Below, piece by piece: positions 1 to 6,640 of a DNA stretch of 10,000 nt (its first letter is position 1; every line of letters starts with the position of its first letter). The stretch is from Actinidia chinensis (lineage: Eukaryota; Streptophyta; Magnoliopsida; Ericales; Actinidiaceae). Made by a program: the position numbers and the translations under genes. The notes under the pieces are model-generated. The model made no database searches. It was given only the letters and a program-made list of their open reading frames with translations, and was not told the DNA's origin. The stretch covers positions 13,306,052-13,316,051 of the forward strand of contig CM018893.1 of NCBI GenBank assembly GCA_009663005.1. The letters are read 5' to 3'.

Positions 1-430
1 AATACTTTATTATCAGTGTAGGGTAGCCTGTCAACTTGGTTAGTTTTTTCCCCATTATCCCTTTGCCAAGCTATCTTTTGGGGAAAGGAAAACGGTTTTA
101 CCCTACATTATATTTTTCACATCTTCATCCAATGAGTTCCACGTAAATAGACTCATTCTTAGATGACCAGGGTCCATTGTTTTCAATTCCAACCTCCATT
201 ACGTCCTCGTCACTATCCACTAACTAATTCCTTTACGATTTATACCTAAAAAAATCACACAAACAGAGAAGACCTATATTTTGGTCATTTTTTTATGTAT
301 TGAGAACATTCTACATTTTCAAGGATTCTATGGAAATGAGGGCAGATAATTATTAAAAAAAAGAAGCATCACACGAGCAAAGGTATTTCCAGCATGTTTT
401 ATGGCTATATTCTCTAACAAAGTATCATTA
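1..430. other. Intergenic spacer, no gene seen
   Basis: No open frame here resembles a protein. The only structure is a small foldback at 17-107. Its outer arms are tgtagggta (17-25) and taccctaca (99-107), and a pyrimidine tract with ttttccccattatcc inside pairs imperfectly with ggggaaaggaaaac. It has no target-site duplication, so I do not call it a transposon. The rest is ordinary AT-rich plant spacer. Confidence 0.6.
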
Positions 431-438
431 ACTGCATG
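431..438 (+). repeat. Left 8-bp target-site duplication of hAT MITE
   Basis: The octamer actgcatg directly precedes the left terminus of the 439-959 element and recurs exactly at 960-967. An 8-bp duplication is the hallmark of hAT-superfamily insertion. Confidence 0.85.
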
Positions 439-959
439 TAGGGTGCACATGGGTCGATTTCGTCGGTTTTCAGGCCAACCCAGAACTGAACATAATCATC
501 GGTGTTTGAATTTTTTTGGAACCAGAACCACACCAATCATTAATTGGAACCGAACGCGAACCAATCCGACTGCGGTTCGGATTGGTTCGGTTCGTTTCCA
601 AGTTCTAAATGGATAGGTTTGGTTCCACCTGTTCTATTTTCATTTTAAAAAAATTACAAAAACATAAACTCAATCAAAGAACAAAGTCCTTCACATTAAC
701 AATTCACAAACAAGAAAAGAAAATTGTTTAAATGGGAAATTAATAAACGGTGTGGCTGTCACCTATCTTTATAGCTCGGTTTTTGTCGATTCGTCGGTTT
801 CGTTCATAAAACACTAATCCAGACCGAACCGATCTAACATCGAGGTCAACAATTTTCAGGACCAGGACCGACCAAAGGGCTACCAGAACCGAACCAACCC
901 AATCCAATGAGGCCGATTGGTTCGGTTCTCGGATTTTTCGGTTCATTTGTGCACCCCTA
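439..959. mobile_element. Non-autonomous hAT-type MITE, 521 bp
   Basis: The termini are inverted repeats. The left end reads tagggtgcaca and the right end, read on the other strand, reads taggggtgcaca; they differ by one G. Flanking octamers actgcatg (431-438 and 960-967) match exactly, as expected for hAT transposition. Both arms are packed with subterminal GGTTCGG/CCGAACC motifs that form their own hairpins: 551-568 with 578-594, and a perfect 13-bp pair, agaaccgaaccaa (886-898) with ttggttcggttct (917-929). The middle (about 630-750) is AT-rich. No transposase reading frame exists, so it would need a transposase supplied in trans. Short open frames here (401-616 plus, 740-1045 minus) are products of the repeats and not genes. 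Family level is firm from TIR plus TSD; the named subfamily is unknown. Confidence 0.88.
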
Positions 960-967
960 ACTGCATG
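960..967 (+). repeat. Right 8-bp target-site duplication of hAT MITE
   Basis: Exact second copy of actgcatg immediately after the right terminus (…gcacccctaa). Removing 439-967 restores a plausible empty site. Confidence 0.85.
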
Positions 968-1682
968 ATCAAGGAACTGAAGGAAGCATCCAAGATGGTT
1001 ACTTACAGGGAAGATCCAAAGAATATGCCACGAAAAAAAATGCACTAACGAATTGAAAAATACATTTATTCATCTATCTGTGGTCGAGACTCAAAACATT
1101 ATTATCGAGTGCATGAACGAAATTGAACTCGGGATTCATCTATTAAAACTGTTTCCAAATATTATTCACTAAAGTTTTTTCATTTTTAGAAAAAGCACCT
1201 CAATTTTTTGAAACGCCAAGACCACTTGGGCTTTGTTTTATTTTTCATTCTTTCTTTTTTTTTGCGCCTCACAGAGACTCGAACCTTGCATGGGTGTGTG
1301 GTAAGTTAATTTTAGTGTTCACGCGTGTCCGAATAGTACCACAACCGATTTGTTAAGTTTTTGTAAACAACACAAAAATAACTTTTTTTTTATTTTCACT
1401 ATTTTCAAAAATAGTGGAAGTAATGTTGCCTTATTTTTATTTATAAATAGTAACACAAACAAGTTTTTATTTACATTTATTTCTAAAAATAGAAATTAAA
1501 CAATAAAATAAAAATTAAATAGTTAACAAACATCACCTTAATGTTTGAAATTAAAAAATTATGCGGTAGAAATATAAGTGTTAAATTGAAACTAATCCAT
1601 ATATTTAACAAACTAAATCTCAATCTAATTATATGTACAACAAAATTTCTTTGTTTCCTAATTTTCTTTCAATTTATAAAAA
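968..1682. other. AT-rich spacer with a tRNA-like B-box on the minus strand
   Basis: No gene is seen. Read on the minus strand, 1275-1285 spells ggttcgagtct, which matches the RNA polymerase III B-box consensus GGTTCGANTCC in all but the last position. It is followed on that strand by an A-rich run (about 1230-1262), as in a decayed SINE, but I find no good A-box or flanking duplication. Two AT hairpins lie at 1398-1417 (cactatttt/aaaatagtg arms) and near 1481-1498 (atttcta/tagaaat arms). The rest is A/T homopolymer-rich sequence. Confidence 0.5.
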
Positions 1683-2335
1683 TTGTAGTGACTTGGTGGT
1701 AGTGATATGGCAGAGGCGATAGCGACGCTAATGTAATCATAGTAGCAAAGCGGTTGTAATTGTTGTGGTAGTTGAGGGAGTGATGTGGTGGGGGTATGGA
1801 AGTGATGGGTGTGGTAGTGGGTAATAGAGGTGGTGATGGTATTGATAGTAGAAGGATGGTAGTGGAGATGGGTGGTGGCAGTGTGTTGGTGGATTGGTGA
1901 AGTAGCAAAGGGTGGCGGCGATGATGGTGGTGGTGGCGGAGGCAGAGGGTGCAGTGGTAGTGGTTGTATTAATGGTGGATGGATGGTGATGGTTTTGGTG
2001 TTATTGGTAGTGGAGGTCTGGTGGTGGTGTGGTAAGATAGATATGTGGTGGTAGTATGACGACGGTGGTGTCTGCAATGGTATAATGGTAATGGGAGTGG
2101 ATAGTGGTGGAGGGGAAGCATAGATGCAATAGTAGAATGGTAGTGGAGATAGAGGCTGGCGGCAGTGGCAATGACAGTGGTTAAGGGATGGTGTTGCTCA
2201 TAATAGTAGTAGTGGTGGTGGCAACAGTAAAATGGTTAAGGTGGAGGGTCGATCGTGGTGGTGGCACTAGTAGGTAATGGGGGGCGTGGAAAGATGGTGG
2301 CAGCTATAGTGGTGGTGGTGATGGTGGAATTATAT
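1683..2335. repeat. Degenerate G/T-rich low-complexity repeat (TGG / GTGGTA)
   Basis: About 650 bp of strongly strand-asymmetric sequence: the plus strand is G, T and A with very little C, built from interspersed tgg, gtggta and gatggt words. A longer-period relationship is visible. agtagaaggatggtagtgg near 1848-1866 recurs as agtagaatggtagtgg at 2131-2146, and each is followed by gagat and then a ggtggcagtg or ggcggcagtgg segment. This indicates duplication of units longer than a trinucleotide. Open frames inside it, such as the His/Pro/Thr-rich one on the minus strand (1658-2077) and a Gly/Val-rich one on the plus strand (1872-2054), are expected by-products of the low complexity and are not called as genes. 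Confidence 0.85.
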
Positions 2336-2653
2336 TTGTGCACGTCAATGCATATGCACACATATTTACAAATTCAATCAGAATCAAGTAATTTTCTTTT
2401 TACTTAAAATTTTTAGCCTAGATTTTAAGAGACTTAAATATACTAAGTGATGCATAATATTGTTATCAAATCAATTTAATTCAGTTTCACTTAATCCGTT
2501 CAATTTTAAGTACTGAATTGAGTTATTAAATAATCCCTTAGTGAGCCATTTAACAAAAGTTAATAGTGGTTAAAGTTAGAAGTTACTTTAGTCATTCCAT
2601 TGGAGGCCATTGGAGATGCTCTTAATGTGTCGTGTGCTTTTGCTATTGTTAAT
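2336..2653. other. AT-rich spacer
   Basis: No gene is seen. The segment 2606-2632 ends in ttggagatgctctta, which resembles the terminus of common plant MITEs (read outward as taagagcatctccaa), but no partner terminus is visible within about 300 bp on either side. It may be a lone remnant. Confidence 0.45.
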
Positions 2654-2663
2654 GTAATAGGCA

Positions 2664-2869
2664 ATACCTAAGAGGTTGGTTGAGTGGGAGTGACCATAAT
2701 CAAGAGTTTTTCCTTTAAAGTCATATGTTCAACTTCTCCTGTCAGCAATTTTGAGAAGCCAGTCTATAGTCTTGGTTTTAATTGAGCTCTTCACTAGTGA
2801 ACAGCGGGATTGATCCTCTGAATTAATCGATTTTATAGGTCAAATAACGCGTTATAAAATAAAATTCTA
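2664..2869 (+). mobile_element. Probable tRNA-derived SINE, about 206 bp
   Basis: An internal RNA polymerase III promoter is recognisable. The A-box tggttgagtggg (2677-2688) agrees with TRGCNNAGYNGG at every fixed position but one. The B-box-like tgttcaacttc (2726-2736) follows 37 nt later with about 8 of 11 matches. The spacing is normal for plant SINEs. The body is flanked by gtaataggca (2654-2663) and gtaatgggca (2870-2879), a 10-bp near-direct repeat with one mismatch that is a good candidate target-site duplication. The 3' end is A/T-rich (gttataaaataaaattcta). No coding capacity is expected for a SINE. The family is not identified. The alternative is a chance A/B-box pair in spacer, but the coincident flanking repeat argues against that. 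Confidence 0.6.
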
Positions 2870-2879
2870 GTAATGGGCA

Positions 2880-3241
2880 GTCAACTAGAAATATTGATGC
2901 ATTTAGGGTGAGAGGAGAGGAAGCTAAATATTAAATTCGGGCTAGGGTCAGTGGCCTAGATCTCTATAGGGATAATGTCTGTTAATATTGTTGTAAAGCA
3001 TAAATTAATTTATGGATCCACAATATTTATGAGCTACAAGACCATTTGATTTTTAATAGGAAGTTATATAGTTGACAAATTACCCTTTACATTGCTTGGT
3101 TCTTCGTCTAAAAGCAAACCACGCATCAATGCCGTTGACACCATTGCCACTGTTGCTGCTGCCACTATCACGGTACATAATAGATAAATTTTATTGTTTA
3201 TTGTATTCAAACAAATATCTCATTTTTTTAAGTTTTACTAC
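2880..3241. other. Spacer, nothing recognised
   Basis: AT-rich sequence with no protein-like open frame, no inverted repeat ends and no RNA signature. A short stretch of gcc/act triplets near 3127-3172 (ccattgccactgttgctgctgcc) is the only compositional anomaly. Confidence 0.5.
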
Positions 3242-3244
3242 TTA

Positions 3245-3441
3245 GGCTCCATTTCATAATGCTTAAAAGTCAAACTTTTTTTAAACTTGTTATCAAAAAA
3301 GTCAAGATTTTATGATTTTTTTTGCTTTTATGGCTTTATTATGGCTAAAACTAAGTAAAAGAGTAAAAACAAAAAATCAAAAAAGCCAACTATAATAAAC
3401 AAAAAAGTCAAAAAAAAAAAAAATTTGTGTCAAACGGAGCC
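3245..3441. mobile_element. Tourist/PIF-Harbinger-like MITE, 197 bp
   Basis: The left end is ggctccatttcataat. The right end, read on the opposite strand, is ggctccgtttgacaca, giving a terminal inverted repeat GGCTCC(A/G)TTT. Both ends abut the trinucleotide tta (3242-3244 and 3442-3444), the TSD typical of PIF/Harbinger and Tourist MITEs. The interior is a foldback with a T-rich left arm and an A-rich right arm, including 3414-3423, a run of A. There is no open frame, so it depends on a transposase encoded elsewhere. Because a 3-bp TSD is easily matched by chance, the call rests mainly on the TIR plus foldback. Confidence 0.7.
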
Positions 3442-3444
3442 TTA

Positions 3445-3887
3445 GTATATTCACTGTTGTTCTCGGTATCGCTACCATTTACTATCGAACAATAAAATTC
3501 TCAGTTTATAAAATTTTACTATATCTAATCTTGTCGGTCACCAAAAAATGTCAATGTCATCCGAAAGCTACTGGCTATAGGTCATTGAAAGAAAGTCGTG
3601 GGCCCCCCGAAAATTTTGTAGGAAAACTGTCACCACTATCGGTTGTCAGAAAATCCCCATGCAATTCGTCGGAAAAAGCTGCTGAAAAATTTGTCGCTCA
3701 CCCGAAAAGTTGTGGGTGGCCAGCTGGAAGATGGCCTCCATCTGCCAGAGTAGCTATTGGCACCGAAGGTGGAGACCAGACTTGGTAGCGGTAGCGAAGG
3801 GTATAGTGAGACTAGGGAGGGTGTGAATAGTACAAAAGTATTTTGTTCCATTTGGTCCTATAGAGATCTCATTTGCACACATATTAA
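3445..3887. other. Spacer containing a decayed GC-richer repeat
   Basis: From about 3525 to 3800 the composition turns GC-richer, with irregularly recurring words such as gtcggtcacc, cccgaaaa, gtcggaaaaa and gctcacccgaaaag. This looks like an old degenerate repeat built on a (G/T)TC(G/A)C(C)GGAAAA-like unit. An 85-codon open frame at 3531-3788 and its antisense counterpart fall entirely inside this repeat and show no domain, so neither is called. No inverted or direct terminal repeats bound the segment. Confidence 0.4.
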
Positions 3888-4110
3888 TGTTGAGTCTAAT
3901 CCATTTGGATGAGTTCAAGCCCACTTATATGAGTTCAAGTCCAGTAGCCAAGTCCAAACCCGGTTGAAATTCATATGGAGTGTCCATGTGACGGTAAAAC
4001 TCTCGAGTTATCTAGAACTCTTTGAGAGTGTTTATCTTTTTGTTTTCCTAATTAGATTAGGATAATGATTAAGTATTCTGTTAGGAGTCTACCACCTTCT
4101 TCCCTTGATC

Positions 4111-4118
4111 TATAAAAG
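4111..4118 (+). promoter_or_regulatory. LTR TATA box
   Basis: tataaaag follows a C/T-rich stretch and lies upstream of the primer-binding site inside the presumed LTR. It is a canonical plant TATA element and would mark the start region of the retroelement transcript. Whether it is active is unknown; the downstream MITE insertion at 4181 would fall within the transcribed part. Confidence 0.5.
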
Positions 4119-4172
4119 GGATGGTAGGGTGCTTAAATTTTCTGTGTGTGTGTTGTTGGCTAAGAGTAGAGT

Positions 4173-4180
4173 GCTGTGAG
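4173..4180 (+). repeat. Left 8-bp target-site duplication of nested hAT MITE
   Basis: gctgtgag precedes the MITE and recurs exactly at 4386-4393. Confidence 0.85.
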
Positions 4181-4385
4181 CAGTGGCGGACGCAGGATTT
4201 TAGTTTAAGAGGGGTCAAACTATACATTTTTAATGAATCTTTTGGTAAAAACGTTTAGGGGGGGTCCAATTGTCTATATTCAATAGCAAAATAGTCAAAA
4301 TTAATAGAAAAAATATAAAAAAAATTAAAAAGATTTTTCAAATGTTTTGGGAGGCCGTGGCCCTCACCCCTTGGGACCGCCAATG
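4181..4385. mobile_element. Nested non-autonomous hAT-type MITE, 205 bp
   Basis: The left terminus is cagtggcggacgc. The right terminus, read on the other strand, is cattggcggtccc (10 of 13 identical). Perfect octamers gctgtgag flank it (4173-4180 and 4386-4393), diagnostic of hAT-type insertion. The cagtggcgg opening is a recurrent terminal motif of plant repeats. The interior is A-rich with g/c runs near both ends (ggggggg at 4258-4264; ccctcacccc before the right end). No coding frame. It sits inside the Copia-like LTR, so it inserted after that LTR did, giving a clear relative age. Confidence 0.87.
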
Positions 4386-4393
4386 GCTGTGAG
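4386..4393 (+). repeat. Right 8-bp target-site duplication of nested hAT MITE
   Basis: Exact second copy of gctgtgag. Joining 4180 to 4394 would restore uninterrupted LTR sequence. Confidence 0.85.
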
Positions 4394-4580
4394 GTGAGAT
4401 TGAGAGGTAGGACAGAGAGAGATTGTGAGTTGAGAGGTGAGTCTCCTCAGTTGTAATCCATTCGTTCGATAGTGGATTATTAATTTTTCTTCATGGACGT
4501 AGGCATCATTGGCTGAATCACGTAAATCTTTTTTGTCTTTTATGTGTGTGTGATCGGTAATTCGTTTTGAGCACAATAAT

Positions 4581-4592
4581 TGGTATTAGAGC
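4581..4592 (+). other. Primer-binding site, initiator tRNA-Met type
   Basis: tggtattagagc matches the widely used plant Copia primer site TGGTATCAGAGC, complementary to the 3' end of initiator tRNA-Met, with one C-to-T change. It lies five bases after the LTR terminus gagcaca, as expected for minus-strand priming. Confidence 0.78.
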
Positions 4593-4593
4593 C

Positions 4594-4931
4594 TAGGTTG
4601 AGGCGATTCGGAGCCTAGGTTGAAATTCGGGTGTCCGCGAAAGTGCTCAAAATTCTGATTGCACCAAGGTGTTCCTATCTCTGAGACGAAGCTCCAGTAC
4701 CAAACCGTATCAGAAACAGAGTCCGGACGTGCCCTCAGGCGCCGCCTGATCATCGGTGAGTGAGATCAGTCTCAGCCACGTACCAGGAGAGGCCACACGC
4801 GCTGCCACGTGCCTAGAGGATAGCCCACACGCCAGCACGCTCCGAGTTGGGGCTGTCACGCACCTACACGTGTCAATTGGGTGCCGCCACGCGCAGCCAT
4901 GAGCCCATAAAGTGGCTCATGCACGCCCACT
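4594..4931 (+). mobile_element. Untranslated leader of the Copia-like element, truncated
   Basis: GC-rich sequence between the primer site and the junction with the Gypsy element. It contains repeated words such as gccacgtgcc, gccacacgc and cacgcgc. I see no long reading frame, gag motif or protease motif, so this is either a leader or a stretch of a non-coding LTR derivative. It ends at about 4931, where sequence belonging to the oppositely oriented Gypsy element begins. The remainder of the Copia element (gag-pol and 3' LTR) is absent from the window. Confidence 0.5.
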
Positions 4932-5024
4932 ATTGGGGTGATTTGGGCCCACTATCATTGGGGTGATTGGGGTGATTTGGGCCCACTATCATTGGGGTGA
5001 TTGGGGTGATTTGGGCCCACTATC
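4932..5024. repeat. 34-bp tandem array at the retroelement junction
   Basis: Two full 34-bp copies (4957-4990 and 4991-5024) are identical, each containing attggggtg twice and then atttgggcccactatc. A 25-bp partial copy precedes them (4932-4956). On the minus strand the proximal end continues the gag frame (Ile-His-Met-Ile-Val-Gly-Pro-Asn-His-Pro), so the array appears to be an expansion of gag coding DNA. The unit is not a multiple of three, so the frame shifts from copy to copy. The nonamer gcccactat also occurs just left of the array, at the edge of the Copia leader. Confidence 0.85.
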
Positions 5025-6588
5025 ATGTGAATAACCCCAAGGAAAGGTCCTACTCTTGGGTTTCGTCTGTCCCCTTACTTCTTTGGTCAAACCTAGAGTT
5101 TGGTTCAACCTCAGCTTCCTCCACTCTGGTCTTTTCCTAGTCCACGAACTCTTTCAAGTGTCCATCCCAAATGAGCTGGTCAAGGAAAATCTTCAGAGCT
5201 CGATAGCTTTTGGTTCTATGTCCCATATCCTCGTGATAGGAACACTTTCATCATTGATTGCACCTCTTGGGGTCCCCTCCCAAGGAGGCGGACTTCTTAA
5301 AGTACGACTTGTCTCGAATTCAAGCTAGGAGCTTGTAGATCGGTTCTTTGAAAACCACGTTGATCCCTTGCATTACCCGACTTTCGTGATTGGCCGAGCC
5401 TTCCTTCCATCCTTTGACTTGCCATTCGCCCCAAGGAGTTGATCCTATATTTTGTTTCGCCTACCAGACGTTGTCATTTAGCCGAGCGAACATTTCAACC
5501 TAAGACATGAGGTCCCAGAGATTGGTCGGAGGGCTGAGCATCAGGTTTTCCAAATCCTTTCATCTGGAGTTAACCGAGCTAGTAACTAGCCACTGCTAAC
5601 TCCTTTGAACATTCTTCGATTTCGTTATAAGTCTCCCAATAATGCTTGATGTAGTTGTAGAATGATTCGTTCTTGCCTTTCTTGAGTGTTAAGAGAGAGC
5701 TGATGCCTTTGAGCGCTTCGGTATTTATAATAAACCGAGCTACGAATGACTCTATGAGCTAGTGAAAGCTTCCAATCAACCTTGGAGGTAGCTGATCGAA
5801 TCATTTTAACTCGAGGTCTCCCAGGCTTGATGGAAACACTCGGCACAACAGTGCATCCAAGTGATTCCAGAGTGCCATCATCTATCTGACATGATTGATG
5901 TGGGATCCCGGGTTTGATTTATCGTTATAAATGTGAACATCGGTGGCGTGAATTTTTTTGAGTCTATTCCTTCGATGTCTCGGGAGAATGGCGTCTGGTA
6001 CTTCGGGACTGATTTCCTTGGCACGGGCTTGATTGTTCGGGCTGCTGACCTTACTAGGACGATGTTTTTACTCGATGCCACTATCGTTCGGTGGTTGAGT
6101 TTATCGTGCAGGTCACCTCCTCAGTTCTGTTTGGCGTTAAAGAGCCTCACAAAGATCCGTAGTGGAGGGGGTTCAGCTAGGCGATATTCTTTGCTTGCTT
6201 GACGTGACGGTTTTGCTGTCGCTCTGACTATCGATGCCAACGCGGGATCTACGCTGCTTTTTGTTTTGGCCTGCTAGAGGTAGGGGGTTTGATTCTTTGG
6301 CTCTGTCTTCGAATGGTCCTGCTTCTACAACTCGGGCCAGCTTTATCTTGTTATTATCAACCAAGATCTATGCCATTTTGGCCAACTGGGATTGCAGGCA
6401 CTGGATGGTGACTTCTCGGATGTCTCTTCCTTTAGGGAGTGACCGACCTAGATTCTGCCTAGAGGTGGCCCTAGCTGTCTTCTGGACGTCATCCAGTAGT
6501 TTATCCCTTTTGCCTCAAGGAGTTTTGGGTTCATGAGGGTTTCCCTGAGAGTTTCTCGATTACCGAAATAGTTGTTTTGTGATGCCAT
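5025..6588 (-). pseudogene. Ty3/Gypsy gag pseudogene
   Basis: Gag would be the nucleocapsid/capsid precursor that packages retroelement RNA. The start at 6588 (protein opening MASQNNYFGN) is chosen because it lies 32 nt after the primer site. The frame changes near 6510, near 5880 and near 5550. Recognisable pieces are a lysine/arginine-rich N-terminal region (6173-6510), a segment ending KKFTPPMFT (about 5925-5970), and a retrotransposon-gag core at about 5585-5880 (FPSSLGDLELK, then FDQLPP, SFVARF, KGKNESFYNYIK, YWETYNEIEE). A C-terminal knuckle-like motif, CSYHEDMGH…, follows at 5203-5244; the position expected to hold its last cysteine is Tyr. In-frame stops in the core lie at 5801-5803, 5759-5761, 5579-5581 and 5570-5572, and more occur downstream. 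Several fit single C-to-T or G-to-A changes. Plus-strand open frames over this region are antisense shadows. Confidence 0.8.
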
Positions 6589-6620
6589 CGGAACCAGTTT
6601 CGTAAATATCTATAATCAAT

Positions 6621-6640
6621 TTTCCACAGACGATGTCAAT
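6621..6640 (-). other. Primer-binding site of the Gypsy element (decayed)
   Basis: On the minus strand this reads attgacatcgtctgtggaaa, immediately after LTR terminus cccaca. It resembles the TGGCGCCGTCTGTGGGAA-type primer site common in plant Gypsy elements. All four differences are transitions (G-to-A or C-to-T), in line with methylation decay. Its place between the LTR and gag supports the call. Confidence 0.7.

Larger units (their letters stand above)
3888..4575 (+). mobile_element. 5' LTR of a Ty1/Copia-like retrotransposon
   Basis: The segment starts with tgttgagtctaatcc and ends with gagcaca (TG…CA, as in LTRs). It is followed within six bases by a primer-binding site for initiator tRNA-Met. 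A promoter-type TATA sequence (tataaaaggg, 4111-4120) lies in the U3/R region. It is 688 bp as it stands, or about 475 bp once the nested MITE and its TSD copy are removed. No second copy of this LTR lies in the window, so the element is incomplete, and its own target duplication cannot be tested (bases preceding the LTR are attaa). The left boundary is inferred from TG and is less certain than the right boundary, which is fixed by the primer site. Confidence 0.68.

Noticed and set aside
401..1045. Open frames at 401-616 (plus) and 740-1045 (minus)
   Set aside because: They lie across the two arms of the hAT MITE and reflect the GGTTCGG repeats, not protein coding.
1275..1285. Functional tRNA gene
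   Set aside because: Only a B-box-like motif is present; there is no acceptor stem, anticodon arm or good A-box.
1658..2077. 139-codon His/Pro/Thr-rich open frame on the minus strand
   Set aside because: It is a direct translation of the G/T-rich low-complexity block, with no globular character; other frames in the block are equally open.
3531..3851. Overlapping open frames on both strands
   Set aside because: Both sit in a degenerate repeat, have no domain, and no promoter or splice context is visible.
4932..5024. CRISPR-like array
   Set aside because: The repeats are directly abutting with no spacers, and the sequence is plant DNA; it is a tandem repeat.
5933..6536. Plus-strand open frames 5933-6202 and 6234-6536
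   Set aside because: They are antisense to the decayed Gypsy gag, whose minus-strand frames show recognisable gag sequence.
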